A stretch of 64,000 nucleotides of DNA from Ligilactobacillus animalis KCTC 3501 = DSM 20602 (GCF_001434535.1 NZ_AYYW01000014.1:1-64000); one strand, 5' to 3'; shown: positions 45,759-57,100, counted from the first letter of the stretch. Made by a program: numbers and translations. Notes: generated from the sequence alone by a model not told the origin.

Positions 45759-47549
45759 ATGAACAGGATAGGTAAATTGATCGTAAGTCTGTTGGTTGGT
45801 CTAGGCTTATTCTTCACTGCGAGTAGTACGGCTTTAGCAGATGGTGATTATCAAATAACTGACTATGATGCAACGGCAATTGTACGTGAAGGTGGCGAAA
45901 TATTTTTTACCCAACGAATAACCTATGAATTTGATGGCGATTTTAATGGGGTATATTACGACCAAAACCTGACTAAAGTTACTGATGTCAGTGGAATTGA
46001 GGTCTCGATCACCCAGAATGGTCAAACGACTCAGTTGACTGAGAGCTCAACAGGGGAGAACAATACATTTACGCAAACAAAGACGGCAGATAATTTAAAG
46101 CTCAAAGTCTATCATAAAGTCAGTGATGATAAGTTGACGGTGAACTATCACTATGTTTTGAGTGGCTTGATCACGAACTATCAAGATACGGCTGAGTTGA
46201 ATTGGAAGATCCTCGGTGCTGGTTGGGATGTGCGCTTGCATAATGTCAAGGTGACGGTGCAATTGCCCCAAGCTCCGATCAATGATCTGCAAGCTTGGAC
46301 GCATGGTCCTTTGACCGGCTATACCGATGTTGATCGCAAGCAGGGTAAAGTGACGCTGACACTTGATGAACTTGATACCGATGAGATGTTGGAGACACAT
46401 ATGCTTTTCCCGACCTCGGTCACACCTATTAATCCGCAAGTGTCTAACGAAAAGGCAAAAGAAAGGATCCAGCAAGCCGAGGCTAAGTTGGCTAATGAAG
46501 CTAATCAAAAACGTAAAGCTGAGGAAAAAAAGGCACGAATCATCAAAAATATTTTCAGTGGGCTTGTGTTCACCCTTTCACTAGGCTTTATCGGGATCTT
46601 GGTGGCAAACCCGGGAAATAAAAAGACCAAATTACCGCCACTTAAGCATAGTTATGAGATCCCTAAGTATGCGCCTGAAGTAGCTTTTGCGGTATTAAAC
46701 CAAATGCAGCCGAATAATCAAGCATTCAGTGCACATTTATTGGAGCTTGCGGGTCAAGGAAAGTTGGAGATCGTTGAAGCTTCAGACAAAGAAAATTATG
46801 TGATCAAGTTGAAGGATAAGGCAATTTTAGAAGATAGCTTATTGCGTTTTCTCTTTAAGAATATCGGAAATGGGACTGAATTTGATCTAAAGACCCTTAA
46901 GCAGGTAAAAAACAAGCGCAGTAAAGCCAAGGCGCTTAGTAAAAAATTTGAGCAATGGGCTAAGCGGGTAAAACGTCAAGCTGATGCCTATAACTATATC
47001 GATAAAAAGACGCATACTTGGTGTATTACTGTTATGCTAGGTGCTTTTGTCAACTTAGGGATCTTATTGTTATTGGGAGTTATCTTTAGTGGAACGATCA
47101 GATGGGTCTGTTTAGGTTTAGGGATCGTGATCATTTTATTGAGTGCCAAGTATTTGATGACGCACTCGGGTTATACGCCAACGGGAGACAGAGAGATCTA
47201 TGAATTACGGTGTTTCAGATCGATGTTAAAAGATGTTGGGCGTTTTGATCTGCGCGAAGTAGGCGACATTGTTTTATGGGAGCAGATCATGCCGTATGCA
47301 GTTGCATTTGGATTAGCGAAGAAGGTCATCAAGGCCTTGAAAGCCGAGTTTAGTGTGGCTGAATTAGAGACTGGTTTTGGTATTTACTATGCATTGTATT
47401 TTGCAGGTAGTTGGAATGACAGTTTCACCTCAAGTTTTGAACAAAGTATTGCGGCAGCCAATGTTGATTCATCGTCTAGTGGTAGTTCAGGTGGTTTCTC
47501 CGGTGGTAGTTCCGGTGGCGGTGGCGGCGGAACCGGCGGTGCATTCTAA
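45759..47549 (+). CDS. DUF2207 membrane protein
   Basis: A 596-residue protein with a signal peptide (LLVGLGLFFTASSTALADG), an extracellular N-terminal DUF2207 domain of about 230 residues (DYDATAIVREGGEIFFTQRI, FNGVYYD), a membrane helix near 280, a cytoplasmic stretch, two more helices near 430-460, and a Gly/Ser-rich C-terminus (SSGGFSGGSSGGGGGG). This is the usual DUF2207 layout. Function unknown. The second ATG is better spaced from AAAGGGGG. A 3'-UTR repeat starts seven bases after the stop. Confidence 0.85.
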   Translation: MNRIGKLIVSLLVGLGLFFTASSTALADGDYQITDYDATAIVREGGEIFFTQRITYEFDGDFNGVYYDQNLTKVTDVSGIEVSITQNGQTTQLTESSTGENNTFTQTKTADNLKLKVYHKVSDDKLTVNYHYVLSGLITNYQDTAELNWKILGAGWDVRLHNVKVTVQLPQAPINDLQAWTHGPLTGYTDVDRKQGKVTLTLDELDTDEMLETHMLFPTSVTPINPQVSNEKAKERIQQAEAKLANEANQKRKAEEKKARIIKNIFSGLVFTLSLGFIGILVANPGNKKTKLPPLKHSYEIPKYAPEVAFAVLNQMQPNNQAFSAHLLELAGQGKLEIVEASDKENYVIKLKDKAILEDSLLRFLFKNIGNGTEFDLKTLKQVKNKRSKAKALSKKFEQWAKRVKRQADAYNYIDKKTHTWCITVMLGAFVNLGILLLLGVIFSGTIRWVCLGLGIVIILLSAKYLMTHSGYTPTGDREIYELRCFRSMLKDVGRFDLREVGDIVLWEQIMPYAVAFGLAKKVIKALKAEFSVAELETGFGIYYALYFAGSWNDSFTSSFEQSIAAANVDSSSSGSSGGFSGGSSGGGGGGTGGAF

Positions 47550-47555
47550 GGCAGA

Positions 47556-47659
47556 GTGTGAGGCAAAGCGTTTAGCGCCGTAGAAATAACGGTATCCCAG
47601 CCATGAGGCGTATTTTGCCTCATGGCTGGGACATTGTTATTTCCTAGGAGCTGCTTTGC
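47556..47659 (+). repeat. 3'-UTR repeat, copy B, with long palindrome
   Basis: GTGTGA, then AAGCGTTTAGCGCCGTAGAA and ATAAC, immediately after the DUF2207 stop. A perfect 14-bp hairpin (CCCAGCCATGAGGC and complement) follows, then the reverse arm GTTATTTCCTAGGAGCTGC ending in TTTGC, which pairs back with the left part. The whole forms an about 100-bp imperfect hairpin. Confidence 0.65.
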
Positions 47660-47754
47660 CGAACACGTTTCGGCTATGTGGCTCATGAGGCGTATTTTGC
47701 CTCGAAGCTAGGGGGCAGTTATTTCCTAGGAGCTGTGCTGCCGAACACGTTTCG
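47636..47754. repeat. Direct repeat of the palindrome's right arm
   Basis: GTTATTTCCTAGGAGCTG followed closely by GCCGAACACGTTTCG occurs twice about 82 bp apart, with a second GAGGCGTATTTTGCCTC hairpin core between them. This suggests partial duplication of the element. Confidence 0.55.
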
Positions 47755-47764
47755 ATTCTAGTGC

Positions 47765-47802
47765 AGTGCTAAGAAATCTTAAGGTTTTCTTAGCACTGCT
47801 TT
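47765..47802 (+). terminator. Terminator hairpin
   Basis: CAGTGCTAAGAAA and TTTCTTAGCACTG form a 13-bp stem ending CTTTATT. It closes the repeat region before the phosphatase gene. Confidence 0.65.
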
Positions 47803-47940
47803 ATTATTAATTTAAGTAAAAAAACGGATAATGATAATCAGGAATTATTGTAGCAGTTGTTCTTTGCTTAGTCAGAAAGAAAGCGTTATACTGATTAAGT
47901 AAAGTCATATTTTTAAAAGAGTATACTTTATGGGAGGCTT

Positions 47941-48501
47941 ATGAAACAAATATTGTATTTAATGCGACACGGTGAAACATTATTCAACCAATTGGGTAAG
48001 ATCGAAGGTTGGAGTGATTCACCACTTGCTGAAAACGGTATCAAGAAAGCCAAGCGAGCAAGCGAATATTTTAAAGAAGTCGATCTTTCGGCGGCTTATT
48101 GTTCAGCTTCTGAGCGCTGTTGTGATACTTTGCGTCAAGTTACGTCATTACCATATATGCGTCTAAAGGGATTGAAGGAACAAAACTTCGGTCTGCTTGA
48201 AGGTGAGCATAATTACCTACAACACTTGCGCCCGTATGGTGATCTTTTTGTTAAGTACGGTGGCGAAAGTGATTTTGAAGTTCAAGATCGGATCGTTACG
48301 ACCTGTACTGAATTGATGCACCGTTCCAGCGGTCACACCGTTTTGGCAGTCACACATGCTAATGCGTGTTTACAATTTATCAAACGCTGGGATGACCAGC
48401 TCGAGCTCTCCTATATCCCAAATGGGGCGATCTTTAAATATGGCTTCGATAAAGAAAATGATACGTTTGAACTGTTAGAACAGGTAGAGTTGACGGTTTA
48501 G
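47941..48501 (+). CDS. Histidine phosphatase family protein
   Basis: A 186-residue cytoplasmic phosphatase: MRHGETLFNQLGKIEGWSDS near the start holds the phospho-acceptor His, AYCSASERCCDT and AVTHANA complete the active site. It is shorter than the phosphoglycerate-mutase-like protein near 30 kb. GGGAGGCTT lies before the ATG. The GH1 gene begins 20 bp after it, so they are likely one operon; a sugar-phosphate substrate would fit, but this is inference. Confidence 0.85.
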   Translation: MKQILYLMRHGETLFNQLGKIEGWSDSPLAENGIKKAKRASEYFKEVDLSAAYCSASERCCDTLRQVTSLPYMRLKGLKEQNFGLLEGEHNYLQHLRPYGDLFVKYGGESDFEVQDRIVTTCTELMHRSSGHTVLAVTHANACLQFIKRWDDQLELSYIPNGAIFKYGFDKENDTFELLEQVELTV

Positions 48502-48520
48502 ACAAGAAAGGGTGAGCTGA

Positions 48521-50005
<1,485 letters not shown>

Positions 50006-50064
50006 GCAATTTCCCGGGTTATTTTTGCTATAATTAAGTGAAAATAGGGAAATGAAGTGATGCA

Positions 50065-50487
50065 GTGGGCAAACGAGCAAACGAGTTGATGGTAGGTACT
50101 TTACCGGATGTAGCTGGCTTTATCCGCGAAATGGCTGCCAGTAAACAGGCGATCTTAGCCAAAGCAGCGCAAAAAAAGCGCCAGTTACAAGCTTTTACCA
50201 CCGAGGAACAGGGCGATCAACATACTAATTTCAATGCTAAAATGATCGAATTGACCCCTGAACAAAAACAAGCCTACCGAGTTCGTAATCTACAAGTAGA
50301 TTATCAATTTGCAGTCCGAAAATTACGGCAAGAAATGGGGCTAGATCAGCCACATTTTGCATATAAAGCAGGCTTTAGCTGGGAACGGCTAAAAACGATC
50401 GAAGCTGGTGAAGCTTTGCCGACAACAGATGAATTATTGCGGTTAGCTGAGATCAGTGGGCGTTCAGTCCACCTTCGCTTTGATTAG
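50065..50487 (+). CDS. XRE-type helix-turn-helix protein
   Basis: A 140-residue cytoplasmic protein. The C-terminal 65 residues look like an XRE/HipB-type HTH (VRKLRQEMGLDQPHFAYKAG, then LKTIEAGEALPTTDELLRLA). The N-terminal part is helical and charged. The start GTG has only a weak ribosome site. It could be the antitoxin of a lost toxin or a stand-alone regulator. A 3'-UTR repeat begins directly at its stop codon. Confidence 0.65.
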   Translation: MGKRANELMVGTLPDVAGFIREMAASKQAILAKAAQKKRQLQAFTTEEQGDQHTNFNAKMIELTPEQKQAYRVRNLQVDYQFAVRKLRQEMGLDQPHFAYKAGFSWERLKTIEAGEALPTTDELLRLAEISGRSVHLRFD

Positions 50488-50488
50488 A

Positions 50489-50565
50489 GTGTGATCCAAA
50501 GCGGTCAGCGCCGTACGGATAAGACAGCCTTCACCAGAATGGGCATTTTTGGTGAAAGCTGTCTT
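50489..50565 (+). repeat. 3'-UTR repeat, copy C, with terminator
   Basis: GTGTGA, then AAGCGGTCAGCGCCGTACGG and ATAAG. This abuts a stem AAGACAGC.TTCACC with GGTGAA.GCTGTCTT, followed by ATTTG. It is the third plus-strand copy of the element and has the same order of motif then hairpin. Confidence 0.65.
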
Positions 50566-50683
50566 ATTTGTTATGCGTTGCTTTAGTGAATAGATTTTCA
50601 TTCGGAATTTAGTTGACTTTTGTCTTGTTGATGGTATTATATTAGATAAAATTTTACCAAAAACGAACGATGGAGGCTGTATC

Positions 50684-51697
50684 ATGACTGAAGTGACCCG
50701 TGATTTTACGCATAACTTACCCAAAGCTGAATTGCATGTGCATATCGAAGGGACCTTAGAACCCGAACTAAAACTCAAATTAGCTCAGAAAAATAACATT
50801 GATATCGGTCAAAAGACGATCGCTGAAGTAGAGGAGAATTTAAAGTATGATGATCTTGCGTCATTTTTAGCGGTCTACTATCCAGCAATGGAAGTTTTAG
50901 TGCACGAAGAGGATTTCTATGAATTGGCAATGGCCTACCTCAAAAAAGCGGCTAAAAATAATGTGCGACATGCTGAAATCTTCTTTGATCTCCAAGCGCA
51001 TACTAGTCGTGGCGTCAAATTTGAAACAGTCATCAATGGTTTATATCGCGCAACTGTAGATGCACGGGCGTTAAACATTGATGCGCGTTTGATCATGTGT
51101 TTCTTGCGCGATCTGTCCCGGGAATCGGCGCGTAAGACTTTACTTGAGGCCTTACCTTACAAGGATAAATTTATTGGGGTCGGCCTCGATTCAGATGAAC
51201 ACAATAACCCACCGATGAAGTTTTTCAATCAGTTCTGTACCGCTCAAGAGCATGGCTTACACGTTACAGCCCACGCCGATGTCGATCAAGTCAACTCATT
51301 AGAGCATATTCGTGAATTGTTAGAGGTTATCGGCGTTGAACGGATCGATCACGGAACTAATATTGTTGAGGATCCAGATCTAGTTGAATTTGCCGCTAAA
51401 CAAGGGGTTGGTTTTACTTCATGTCCACTCTCAAATGACTTTATCGCGTCTGATATGAAGGGCAAAGAAGTGCTCGAATTGTTAGCAAAAGGCGTTAAAG
51501 TTTCGATCCATTCTGATGATCCGGCCTATTTTGGAGGCTATATTGGTGATAACTACTACGCACTAGCTCAAAAGTATGACTTAACTAAAGAACAGATCGT
51601 GGCCTTAGCTAAGAATTCCTTTGCCGCTTCCTGGATCAGCGAACAACAAAAAGCTTTTTATCTAGCAGAATTAGATGAATATTTAGCAAATAACTAG
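50684..51697 (+). CDS. Adenine/adenosine deaminase
   Basis: Zinc-dependent purine deaminase of 337 residues. The metal-binding HxH is in PKAELHVHIEGTLEPEL, the catalytic His-Ala-Asp in VTAHADVD, and the Asp pair in HSDDPAYFGGY. The last motif, SDDPAYFGGY, and the leader PKAELH.H.EGTLEPEL are those of the adenine deaminase subgroup (yeast Aah1-like) rather than classical adenosine deaminase, whose motif is usually TDDP. So adenine is the more likely substrate. GATGGAGGCTGTATC precedes the ATG. The 117-residue gene downstream is probably co-transcribed. Confidence 0.85.
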   Translation: MTEVTRDFTHNLPKAELHVHIEGTLEPELKLKLAQKNNIDIGQKTIAEVEENLKYDDLASFLAVYYPAMEVLVHEEDFYELAMAYLKKAAKNNVRHAEIFFDLQAHTSRGVKFETVINGLYRATVDARALNIDARLIMCFLRDLSRESARKTLLEALPYKDKFIGVGLDSDEHNNPPMKFFNQFCTAQEHGLHVTAHADVDQVNSLEHIRELLEVIGVERIDHGTNIVEDPDLVEFAAKQGVGFTSCPLSNDFIASDMKGKEVLELLAKGVKVSIHSDDPAYFGGYIGDNYYALAQKYDLTKEQIVALAKNSFAASWISEQQKAFYLAELDEYLANN

Positions 51698-51711
51698 ACA
51701 AGGTGAGTAAA

Positions 51712-52065
51712 ATGGGCCAAAAAGTTGATGTGGGGCATGTAAAAGAAGTGATTCATGAATTGTATAATAGCTTAGCTGAACGTCCAGAACAAAGTGCGCG
51801 GTTATTGGATATTTTAGATGTGTTGGCACAAGTCTATAAGAAGATCGATCAAGAAGAATATCCAGAATATTTGGTGGATCGGCTTGTTAAATACATTTAT
51901 GCAGTTGGTTTTAACAACAAAATTCGCTTTTTAGGGCAGGACGGGAAACTTCTAGTCGAGCTAAGTGATGTTGCCAAAAAAGCGGGGCTAAATAGTCGCT
52001 ATCGGGCTGATTATAGCGATAAATCCCAATTCTATGGCTTTTTTGAAGAATTTCCGCGGCGCTGA
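51712..52065 (+). CDS. Hypothetical helical protein
   Basis: A 117-residue cytoplasmic protein starting at ATG after AAGGTGAGTAAA; mostly helical with VKEVIHELYNSLAERPEQSA and EYLVDRLVKYIYAVGFNNKI. The C-terminal half has a small beta-like part (IRFLGQDGKLLVEL). No family is recognised. It lies 15 bp after the deaminase stop, in the same operon. Confidence 0.55.
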   Translation: MGQKVDVGHVKEVIHELYNSLAERPEQSARLLDILDVLAQVYKKIDQEEYPEYLVDRLVKYIYAVGFNNKIRFLGQDGKLLVELSDVAKKAGLNSRYRADYSDKSQFYGFFEEFPRR

Positions 52066-52097
52066 TCCGTGTATATAGTCGTGCATCTCAAAGCAGT

Positions 52098-52136
52098 GCC
52101 TAGCGGATGACCCGCTTGGGGGAGCACTGTGTTTTC
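52098..52136 (+). terminator. Terminator of deaminase operon
   Basis: CAGTGCCTAGCGG and CCGCT..GGAGCACTG form an imperfect stem ending in GTTTTC. Confidence 0.55.
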
Positions 52137-52139
52137 TGA

Positions 52140-52168
52140 TTGACAAATCAAAAGTTTAACATTATATT
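52140..52168 (+). promoter_or_regulatory. Promoter of mnmE leader
   Basis: A perfect TTGACA and TATATT are separated by 17 bp. Transcription would start near 52175, about 130 bp before mnmE. Confidence 0.7.
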
Positions 52169-52174
52169 ATAGAT

Positions 52175-52277
52175 AATCATTCTTATCTTAATTGATAAAG
52201 TAGTCAAAGTGCTTTATCCACATGAGAAGCTTGTCTTGGGGACAAGTTTATTTTGTGTGGAGTAGGCGCTTTTTTTA
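52175..52277 (+). ncRNA. Leader RNA with terminator ahead of mnmE
   Basis: About 100 nt of non-coding leader ends in a nested hairpin (AAGTGC/GCGCTT, TCCACA/TGTGGA, CTTGTC/GACAAG) followed by seven T, only about 30 bp before the mnmE start. It looks like an attenuator or a short terminated RNA. A perfect DnaA box, TTATCCACA, lies in the left arm of the hairpin. No peptide ORF with a ribosome site is seen and no known riboswitch is recognised. Confidence 0.5.
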
Positions 52278-52308
52278 TGCTTAAAGATAAATTTTACGGA
52301 GGGAAATA

Positions 52309-53700
52309 ATGGCAAATACAGTGACTGAATTTGATACGATCGCGGCGATCGCTACCCCACCTGGAGAAGGGGCGATCTCGATCGTGCGTTTGAGTGGCGA
52401 TGATGCAGTGACGATCGCTAACCAAGTATTTAAAGGCAAGGATCTGACTAAAGTTTCTAGTCATACGATCAATTATGGTCATTTTATCGATCCTAAAACC
52501 CGGGAAATAATCGATGAAGTAATGGTCTCTGTTTTGCGAGCACCTAAGACGTTTACGTGTGAAGATACGATCGAGATCAACTGCCACGGTGGGATCGTGC
52601 CCACCAATAAGATCTTACAAGTCTTATTGACCAATGGTGCGCGGTTAGCTGAACCGGGTGAATTTACTAAGCGTGCTTTCTTGCATGGGCGGATCGACTT
52701 GGCGCAAGCTGAATCAGTGATGGATCTGATCCGCGCTAAGACCGACCGCTCGATGAAGGCTGCGTTGAACCAGCTTGATGGAAATCTTTCGCAATTGATC
52801 AAGAATTTACGGCAAGAGATCTTGGATGTACTGGCTCAAGTCGAAGTCAATATTGACTATCCTGAATATGATGATGTTGAAGAGATGACTTCTAAGCTGT
52901 TGCGTGAAAAAGCGATCGATGTTCGTGCAAAGATCGAACAACTTTTAGTTACCGCGCGCCAAGGCAAGATCTTGCGTGAAGGGTTAGCGACTGCTTTGGT
53001 TGGCCGGCCTAATGTTGGGAAATCCAGCTTATTGAATCATTTGTTACATGAAGATAAGGCGATCGTGACGGATATTGCTGGGACGACGCGAGATGTGATC
53101 GAAGAATACGTCAATGTTCGCGGTGTACCATTAAAATTGGTCGATACAGCCGGGATCCGCGAAACCGATGATATGGTCGAAAAAATCGGGGTCGAGCGTT
53201 CACGACAAGCGATCGACCGCTCTGATCTGGTGATGTTATTGTTAAATGCCAGTGAGCCTTTGACTACTGAAGATATCGAGTTATTGCAACTGACGCAAGC
53301 TAAAAAGCGGATCATCGTCTTGAATAAGATGGATCTTGAACCAAAACTCGATCCTAATGAATTATATCAATACGTTGATAAAGCTGAAGTTCTCAAGACC
53401 TCAGTGCTAAAAAATGAAGGGATCAGCGAATTAGAAGAGCATATCGCTGCGCTTTTCTATGGCGGGATCGAAAATTCGCAGGCGACAGTTTTAGTGACCA
53501 ATGCACGCCATATTGCTTTGTTAGAACAAGCTAAGGCTGCTTTGGAAGCAGTTTTAACTGGCTTGGATCAAGAATTGCCAGTTGATCTAGTTCAGATCGA
53601 TATGACCCGTGCTTGGGAACTATTGGGTGAGATCACAGGTGATAGTTACCAAGATGAGTTATTAGATCAGTTATTCAGTCAATTCTGTTTAGGAAAATAA
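52309..53700 (+). CDS. mnmE: tRNA modification GTPase MnmE
   Basis: With MnmG installs the cmnm5/nm5 group on U34 of tRNAs. The 463-residue length is typical. The N-terminal TrmE domain begins [20 protein letters not shown]; the G domain has [21 protein letters not shown] and NKMD; the C-terminus is the folate/dimer motif ending QFCLGK, with the conserved Cys. ACGGAGGGAAATA precedes the ATG. It is followed by mnmG at 10 bp. Confidence 0.97.
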   Translation: MANTVTEFDTIAAIATPPGEGAISIVRLSGDDAVTIANQVFKGKDLTKVSSHTINYGHFIDPKTREIIDEVMVSVLRAPKTFTCEDTIEINCHGGIVPTNKILQVLLTNGARLAEPGEFTKRAFLHGRIDLAQAESVMDLIRAKTDRSMKAALNQLDGNLSQLIKNLRQEILDVLAQVEVNIDYPEYDDVEEMTSKLLREKAIDVRAKIEQLLVTARQGKILREGLATALVGRPNVGKSSLLNHLLHEDKAIVTDIAGTTRDVIEEYVNVRGVPLKLVDTAGIRETDDMVEKIGVERSRQAIDRSDLVMLLLNASEPLTTEDIELLQLTQAKKRIIVLNKMDLEPKLDPNELYQYVDKAEVLKTSVLKNEGISELEEHIAALFYGGIENSQATVLVTNARHIALLEQAKAALEAVLTGLDQELPVDLVQIDMTRAWELLGEITGDSYQDELLDQLFSQFCLGK

Positions 53701-53710
53701 GGGAGTATTT

Positions 53711-55624
53711 ATGCAATTTGGAGAAAAATACAAGGCAAAAGATTATGATGTGATCGTAGTAGGTGCTGGCCATGCGGGCTGTGAGGCAGCTTTAGCTTCA
53801 GCACGGATGGGTAATGAGACCCTTTTGATCACGATCAACTTAGAAATGGTGGCATTTATGCCATGTAATCCTTCGATCGGTGGTCCAGCTAAGGGGATCG
53901 TTGTGCGTGAAGTTGATGCACTCGGCGGTGAAATGGGTAAAAATATTGACAAAACTTACGTGCAGATGCGGATGCTAAACACCGGTAAAGGCCCAGCTGT
54001 TCGAGCTTTACGGGCTCAAGCAGATAAGAGTCGCTATTCGATCGAAATGAAGCATACGTTGGAAAATCAACCACATTTGACTTTACGCCAAGGGATCGTC
54101 GATGATCTGATCGTTGAAGATGGTGAAGTCAAGGGAGTTGTGACTAACACGGGAGCTTGTTATGGTGCGAAGGCCGTTGTCTTAACAACTGGGACTTCAG
54201 CTCGCGGTAAGATCATCATTGGTGAATTGATGTATTCTTCCGGCCCTAACAATACGCAAGCTGCGATCGAATTATCTAAGAATCTAGAACGTTTAGGGTT
54301 TGAACTCAAGCGTTTCAAGACTGGTACACCGCCACGAGTAGATGGTAATACGATCGATTATGCTAAGACAGAGGAACAACCAGGTGATGTAGAGCCTCAT
54401 CTATTCAGTTATGAAAGTGACGATGCCAACTATTTAGATGTAAAACAACAGTTATCTTGTTGGTTGACTTATACACAAGAGATGACACACAAGATCATTC
54501 GTGATAATCTCGACCGGGCACCGATGTTTTCTGGTGTGATCGAAGGGGTCGGCCCGCGCTATTGTCCTTCGATCGAAGACAAGATCGTCCGTTTTTCTGA
54601 TAAACCGCGCCATCAGTTATTTATCGAACCAGAAGGCCGTGATACCGATGAATACTATATCCAAGGGCTGTCAACTTCTTTACCAGAAGATGTACAACAA
54701 CAAATGGTCCATTCGATCCCAGGCTTAGAGCAAGCTGAGATGATGCGCCCTGGTTATGCGATCGAATACGATATCGTTTCACCATACCAGTTACGTCCGA
54801 CCCTTGAGACTAAGTTGATCAAAGGGCTATACACTGCTGGACAAACTAACGGGACTTCAGGTTACGAAGAAGCGGCTGGCCAAGGGTTGATCGCCGGTAT
54901 CAATGCGGGTCGTCATGCTTTAGGCAAAGAAGAGATCGTCTTGAAGCGTAGTGATGCTTATATTGGGGTCATGATCGATGACTTAGTAACTAAGGGGACA
55001 AATGAACCATACCGTTTGTTGACGAGTCGAGCAGAATATCGCTTGATCTTGCGTCATGATAATGCCGATCTACGTTTAACAGAACTTGGTCACGAGATCG
55101 GCTTGATATCAGATGAACGTTTGGCAGCTTTTGAAGCTAAGAAAGCTGAGATTGCTGCTGAAAAAGAACGGTTATCCAAGATCCGCATCAAGCCATCACC
55201 AGAAGTAGATGCATATTTAGAAGCTCATGGCGATCGTCCTTTGAAAGATGGGGTCTTAGCAAGTGATTTCTTGCGTCGTCCGTACGTGACCTATGCCGAT
55301 CTGATGCAATTTATTCCAGCTGCACCAGAAGCCCTTGATCGGCGAGTGATCGAGCAGATCGAGATCCAATACAAATATGAAGGCTACATCAAGAAAGCCT
55401 ATGAGAAAGTTGAAAAATTAAAGCGGATGGAAGCTAAGAAGATTCCAGAAAATATTGATTATATGGCGATCGAAGGCTTAGCTACTGAAGCTAAACAAAA
55501 ATTAGTCAAGATCCAGCCTGAGACCTTGGCGCAAGCAAGTCGGATCAGTGGTGTCAATCCTGCTGACTTGTCGATCTTAGCGGTGTATATCGAACAAGGC
55601 AAGATCGCTAAAGTGAAAGATTAA
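53711..55624 (+). CDS. mnmG: tRNA uridine 5-carboxymethylaminomethyl modification enzyme MnmG
   Basis: FAD-dependent partner of MnmE. The 637-residue protein has the dinucleotide-binding motif [44 protein letters not shown] and the C-terminal domain ([31 protein letters not shown]). All are standard. A terminator follows. Confidence 0.97.
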   Translation: MQFGEKYKAKDYDVIVVGAGHAGCEAALASARMGNETLLITINLEMVAFMPCNPSIGGPAKGIVVREVDALGGEMGKNIDKTYVQMRMLNTGKGPAVRALRAQADKSRYSIEMKHTLENQPHLTLRQGIVDDLIVEDGEVKGVVTNTGACYGAKAVVLTTGTSARGKIIIGELMYSSGPNNTQAAIELSKNLERLGFELKRFKTGTPPRVDGNTIDYAKTEEQPGDVEPHLFSYESDDANYLDVKQQLSCWLTYTQEMTHKIIRDNLDRAPMFSGVIEGVGPRYCPSIEDKIVRFSDKPRHQLFIEPEGRDTDEYYIQGLSTSLPEDVQQQMVHSIPGLEQAEMMRPGYAIEYDIVSPYQLRPTLETKLIKGLYTAGQTNGTSGYEEAAGQGLIAGINAGRHALGKEEIVLKRSDAYIGVMIDDLVTKGTNEPYRLLTSRAEYRLILRHDNADLRLTELGHEIGLISDERLAAFEAKKAEIAAEKERLSKIRIKPSPEVDAYLEAHGDRPLKDGVLASDFLRRPYVTYADLMQFIPAAPEALDRRVIEQIEIQYKYEGYIKKAYEKVEKLKRMEAKKIPENIDYMAIEGLATEAKQKLVKIQPETLAQASRISGVNPADLSILAVYIEQGKIAKVKD

Positions 55625-55627
55625 GCG

Positions 55628-55678
55628 AAAAGACGGATAACTCCGGGAGAATGTTCCTGCTGAGTTATTCGTCTTTTT
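55628..55678 (+). terminator. Terminator of mnmE-mnmG
   Basis: AAAGACGGATAACTC and GAGTTATTCGTCTTT form a 15-bp stem with one mismatch and end in TTTTTT. Confidence 0.85.
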
Positions 55679-55684
55679 TGGTTT

Positions 55685-56290
55685 AAATTTCTAATGAGCG
55701 GATGCGCTCGATCTCCTTTGTGACGTCTTGGGCCCCACTGGGATCGCCCATCTATTGGAGAATATCACGATATTTTTCAACGGTAGAAAAATCTTGTTCA
55801 CAAAGTGCTAAGAAGGCATAGGCAGTATTCAAAGAGTCGAATTGAAATAGTTCTTTATACAGAGGGCTCCCCCTTTTCTATCCAGAGCTTTGCTTGGGGA
55901 AAGTCATTATTTGTGATGAGTAAAAGACTACAATTTTCGATAAGAGCGAACTTTAAGTGCAGTAAGTGAGGATAGTTAGTATTGATCGCTTGGAGTGCCA
56001 TTTGAGCAATTGAGGCAGCAGTGTCTAAATCAAAGAAATAGAGAATATTGTTGAGCAAAAATAAGTCAAATTTTGTCCAAGTATCGATTTTTTTCAGACT
56101 TTGCCAAACCACACTGGCTTGTTCTTTAGCTGCAGAATAGTGACCGCGTTCAAATTCATAGATAGCGGCTAGAATCGTCTTAATATGGTAAACGTCTAAA
56201 TCTTTATGTTAGGTATTGCTGATCGGAAATTTGGAGGTTAAGTTCATATTTATACTGAGGCAAGAGTTGTTTATCAGAATTTGATGACAG
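55685..56290 (-). pseudogene. Rgg/GadR/MutR-type regulator, broken
   Basis: The minus strand reads through Rgg-like C-terminal helices: SSNSDKQLLPQYKYELNLQI, then DVYHIKTILAAIYEFERGHY, WTKFDLFLLNNILYFFDLDT and YKELFQFDSLNTAYAF, ending ERIRSLEI. At least two frameshifts (one at a GGGGG run) and one TAG (after DILQ) interrupt it, and the HTH region is not intact upstream. Rgg proteins are peptide-responsive regulators often linked to bacteriocins. This one is inactive. Confidence 0.65.
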
Positions 56291-56591
56291 CTAGTTTGGC
56301 AGAAAAAAATAGAATTTCTCCTAAAAGTGAACGGTTATTGAAGCAAATTGACGATTTTTCAAGATCTAGAAGCATATGGTCAAAAATCAATGATCTTATG
56401 ACGGCAAAAACTTGGCTTGGAAAATAAATATATGGAAATTTTTATAGAAGGTATAGTTAACATAGTATTCGTAAAGTATTTTTCTAAACCGGAATACTAG
56501 GTGAGTTCAATAAAAATTATGATATCCCTGCTTTTTATGGCTAAATTTGTTATGATTTAGGTATTGTAAAAAGAGAAGGGGTATTTTATTT

Positions 56592-57053
56592 ATGGAAACA
56601 TGGTTATTTTTGCTGCTGATCCTGGCAGTTTCTTTTTTTGGTAAGAACAATTCTTTGATCATTGCAACACTTGTAGTTATGGCGATCAAATTGATCCCGG
56701 CGTTATCTGAAAAGTGGTTCCCAGTGATCCAAGCAAGGGGGATCAATTGGGGGGTCACGATCATTTCAGTTGCGATCTTGATCCCGATCGCGACTGGTCA
56801 GATCACATTTCGCGATCTGCTAGATGCTTTTAAGATGCCGGCTGGCTGGATCGCAGTCGGGTGTGGTATCTTAGTTGCGATCTTATCCCGGTATGGCGTT
56901 GATCAGTTGGCGGCTACTCCACAAGTTACTGTTGCCTTAGTCTTTGGAACTATTTTAGGTGTAGTTTTCTTGCGTGGGGTCGCAGCTGGACCCGTGATTG
57001 CCAGTGGGATGACTTTTGTGATCATCAGTTTATTAGGTCTTAGTTTTAAATAA
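56592..57053 (+). CDS. DUF441 (UPF0756) membrane protein
   Basis: A 153-residue protein with four to five membrane helices ([69 protein letters not shown]). It matches the UPF0756/YtwI family in length and pattern. Function unknown. AGAAGGGGTATTTTATTT precedes the ATG, and the gene is monocistronic with its own terminator. Confidence 0.85.
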   Translation: METWLFLLLILAVSFFGKNNSLIIATLVVMAIKLIPALSEKWFPVIQARGINWGVTIISVAILIPIATGQITFRDLLDAFKMPAGWIAVGCGILVAILSRYGVDQLAATPQVTVALVFGTILGVVFLRGVAAGPVIASGMTFVIISLLGLSFK

Positions 57054-57060
57054 TGTAAAA

Positions 57061-57100
57061 AACTCCTGTAATAAAAAATAATTGCAGGAGTTTTTGCGTA
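57061..57100. terminator. Terminator between DUF441 gene and brnQ
   Basis: AAACTCCTG and CAGGAGTTT form a stem with a loop of about 15 bases; both strands have U/A tracts. Confidence 0.7.

Noticed and set aside
47826-47838. Fur-like GATAATGATAATC
   Set aside because: Direct hexamers without the inverted repeat, and the downstream genes have no iron link.
47879-47893. CRE-like GAAAGCG before the phosphatase-GH1 pair
   Set aside because: Three mismatches to the CcpA consensus, including flanking positions; too weak to annotate.
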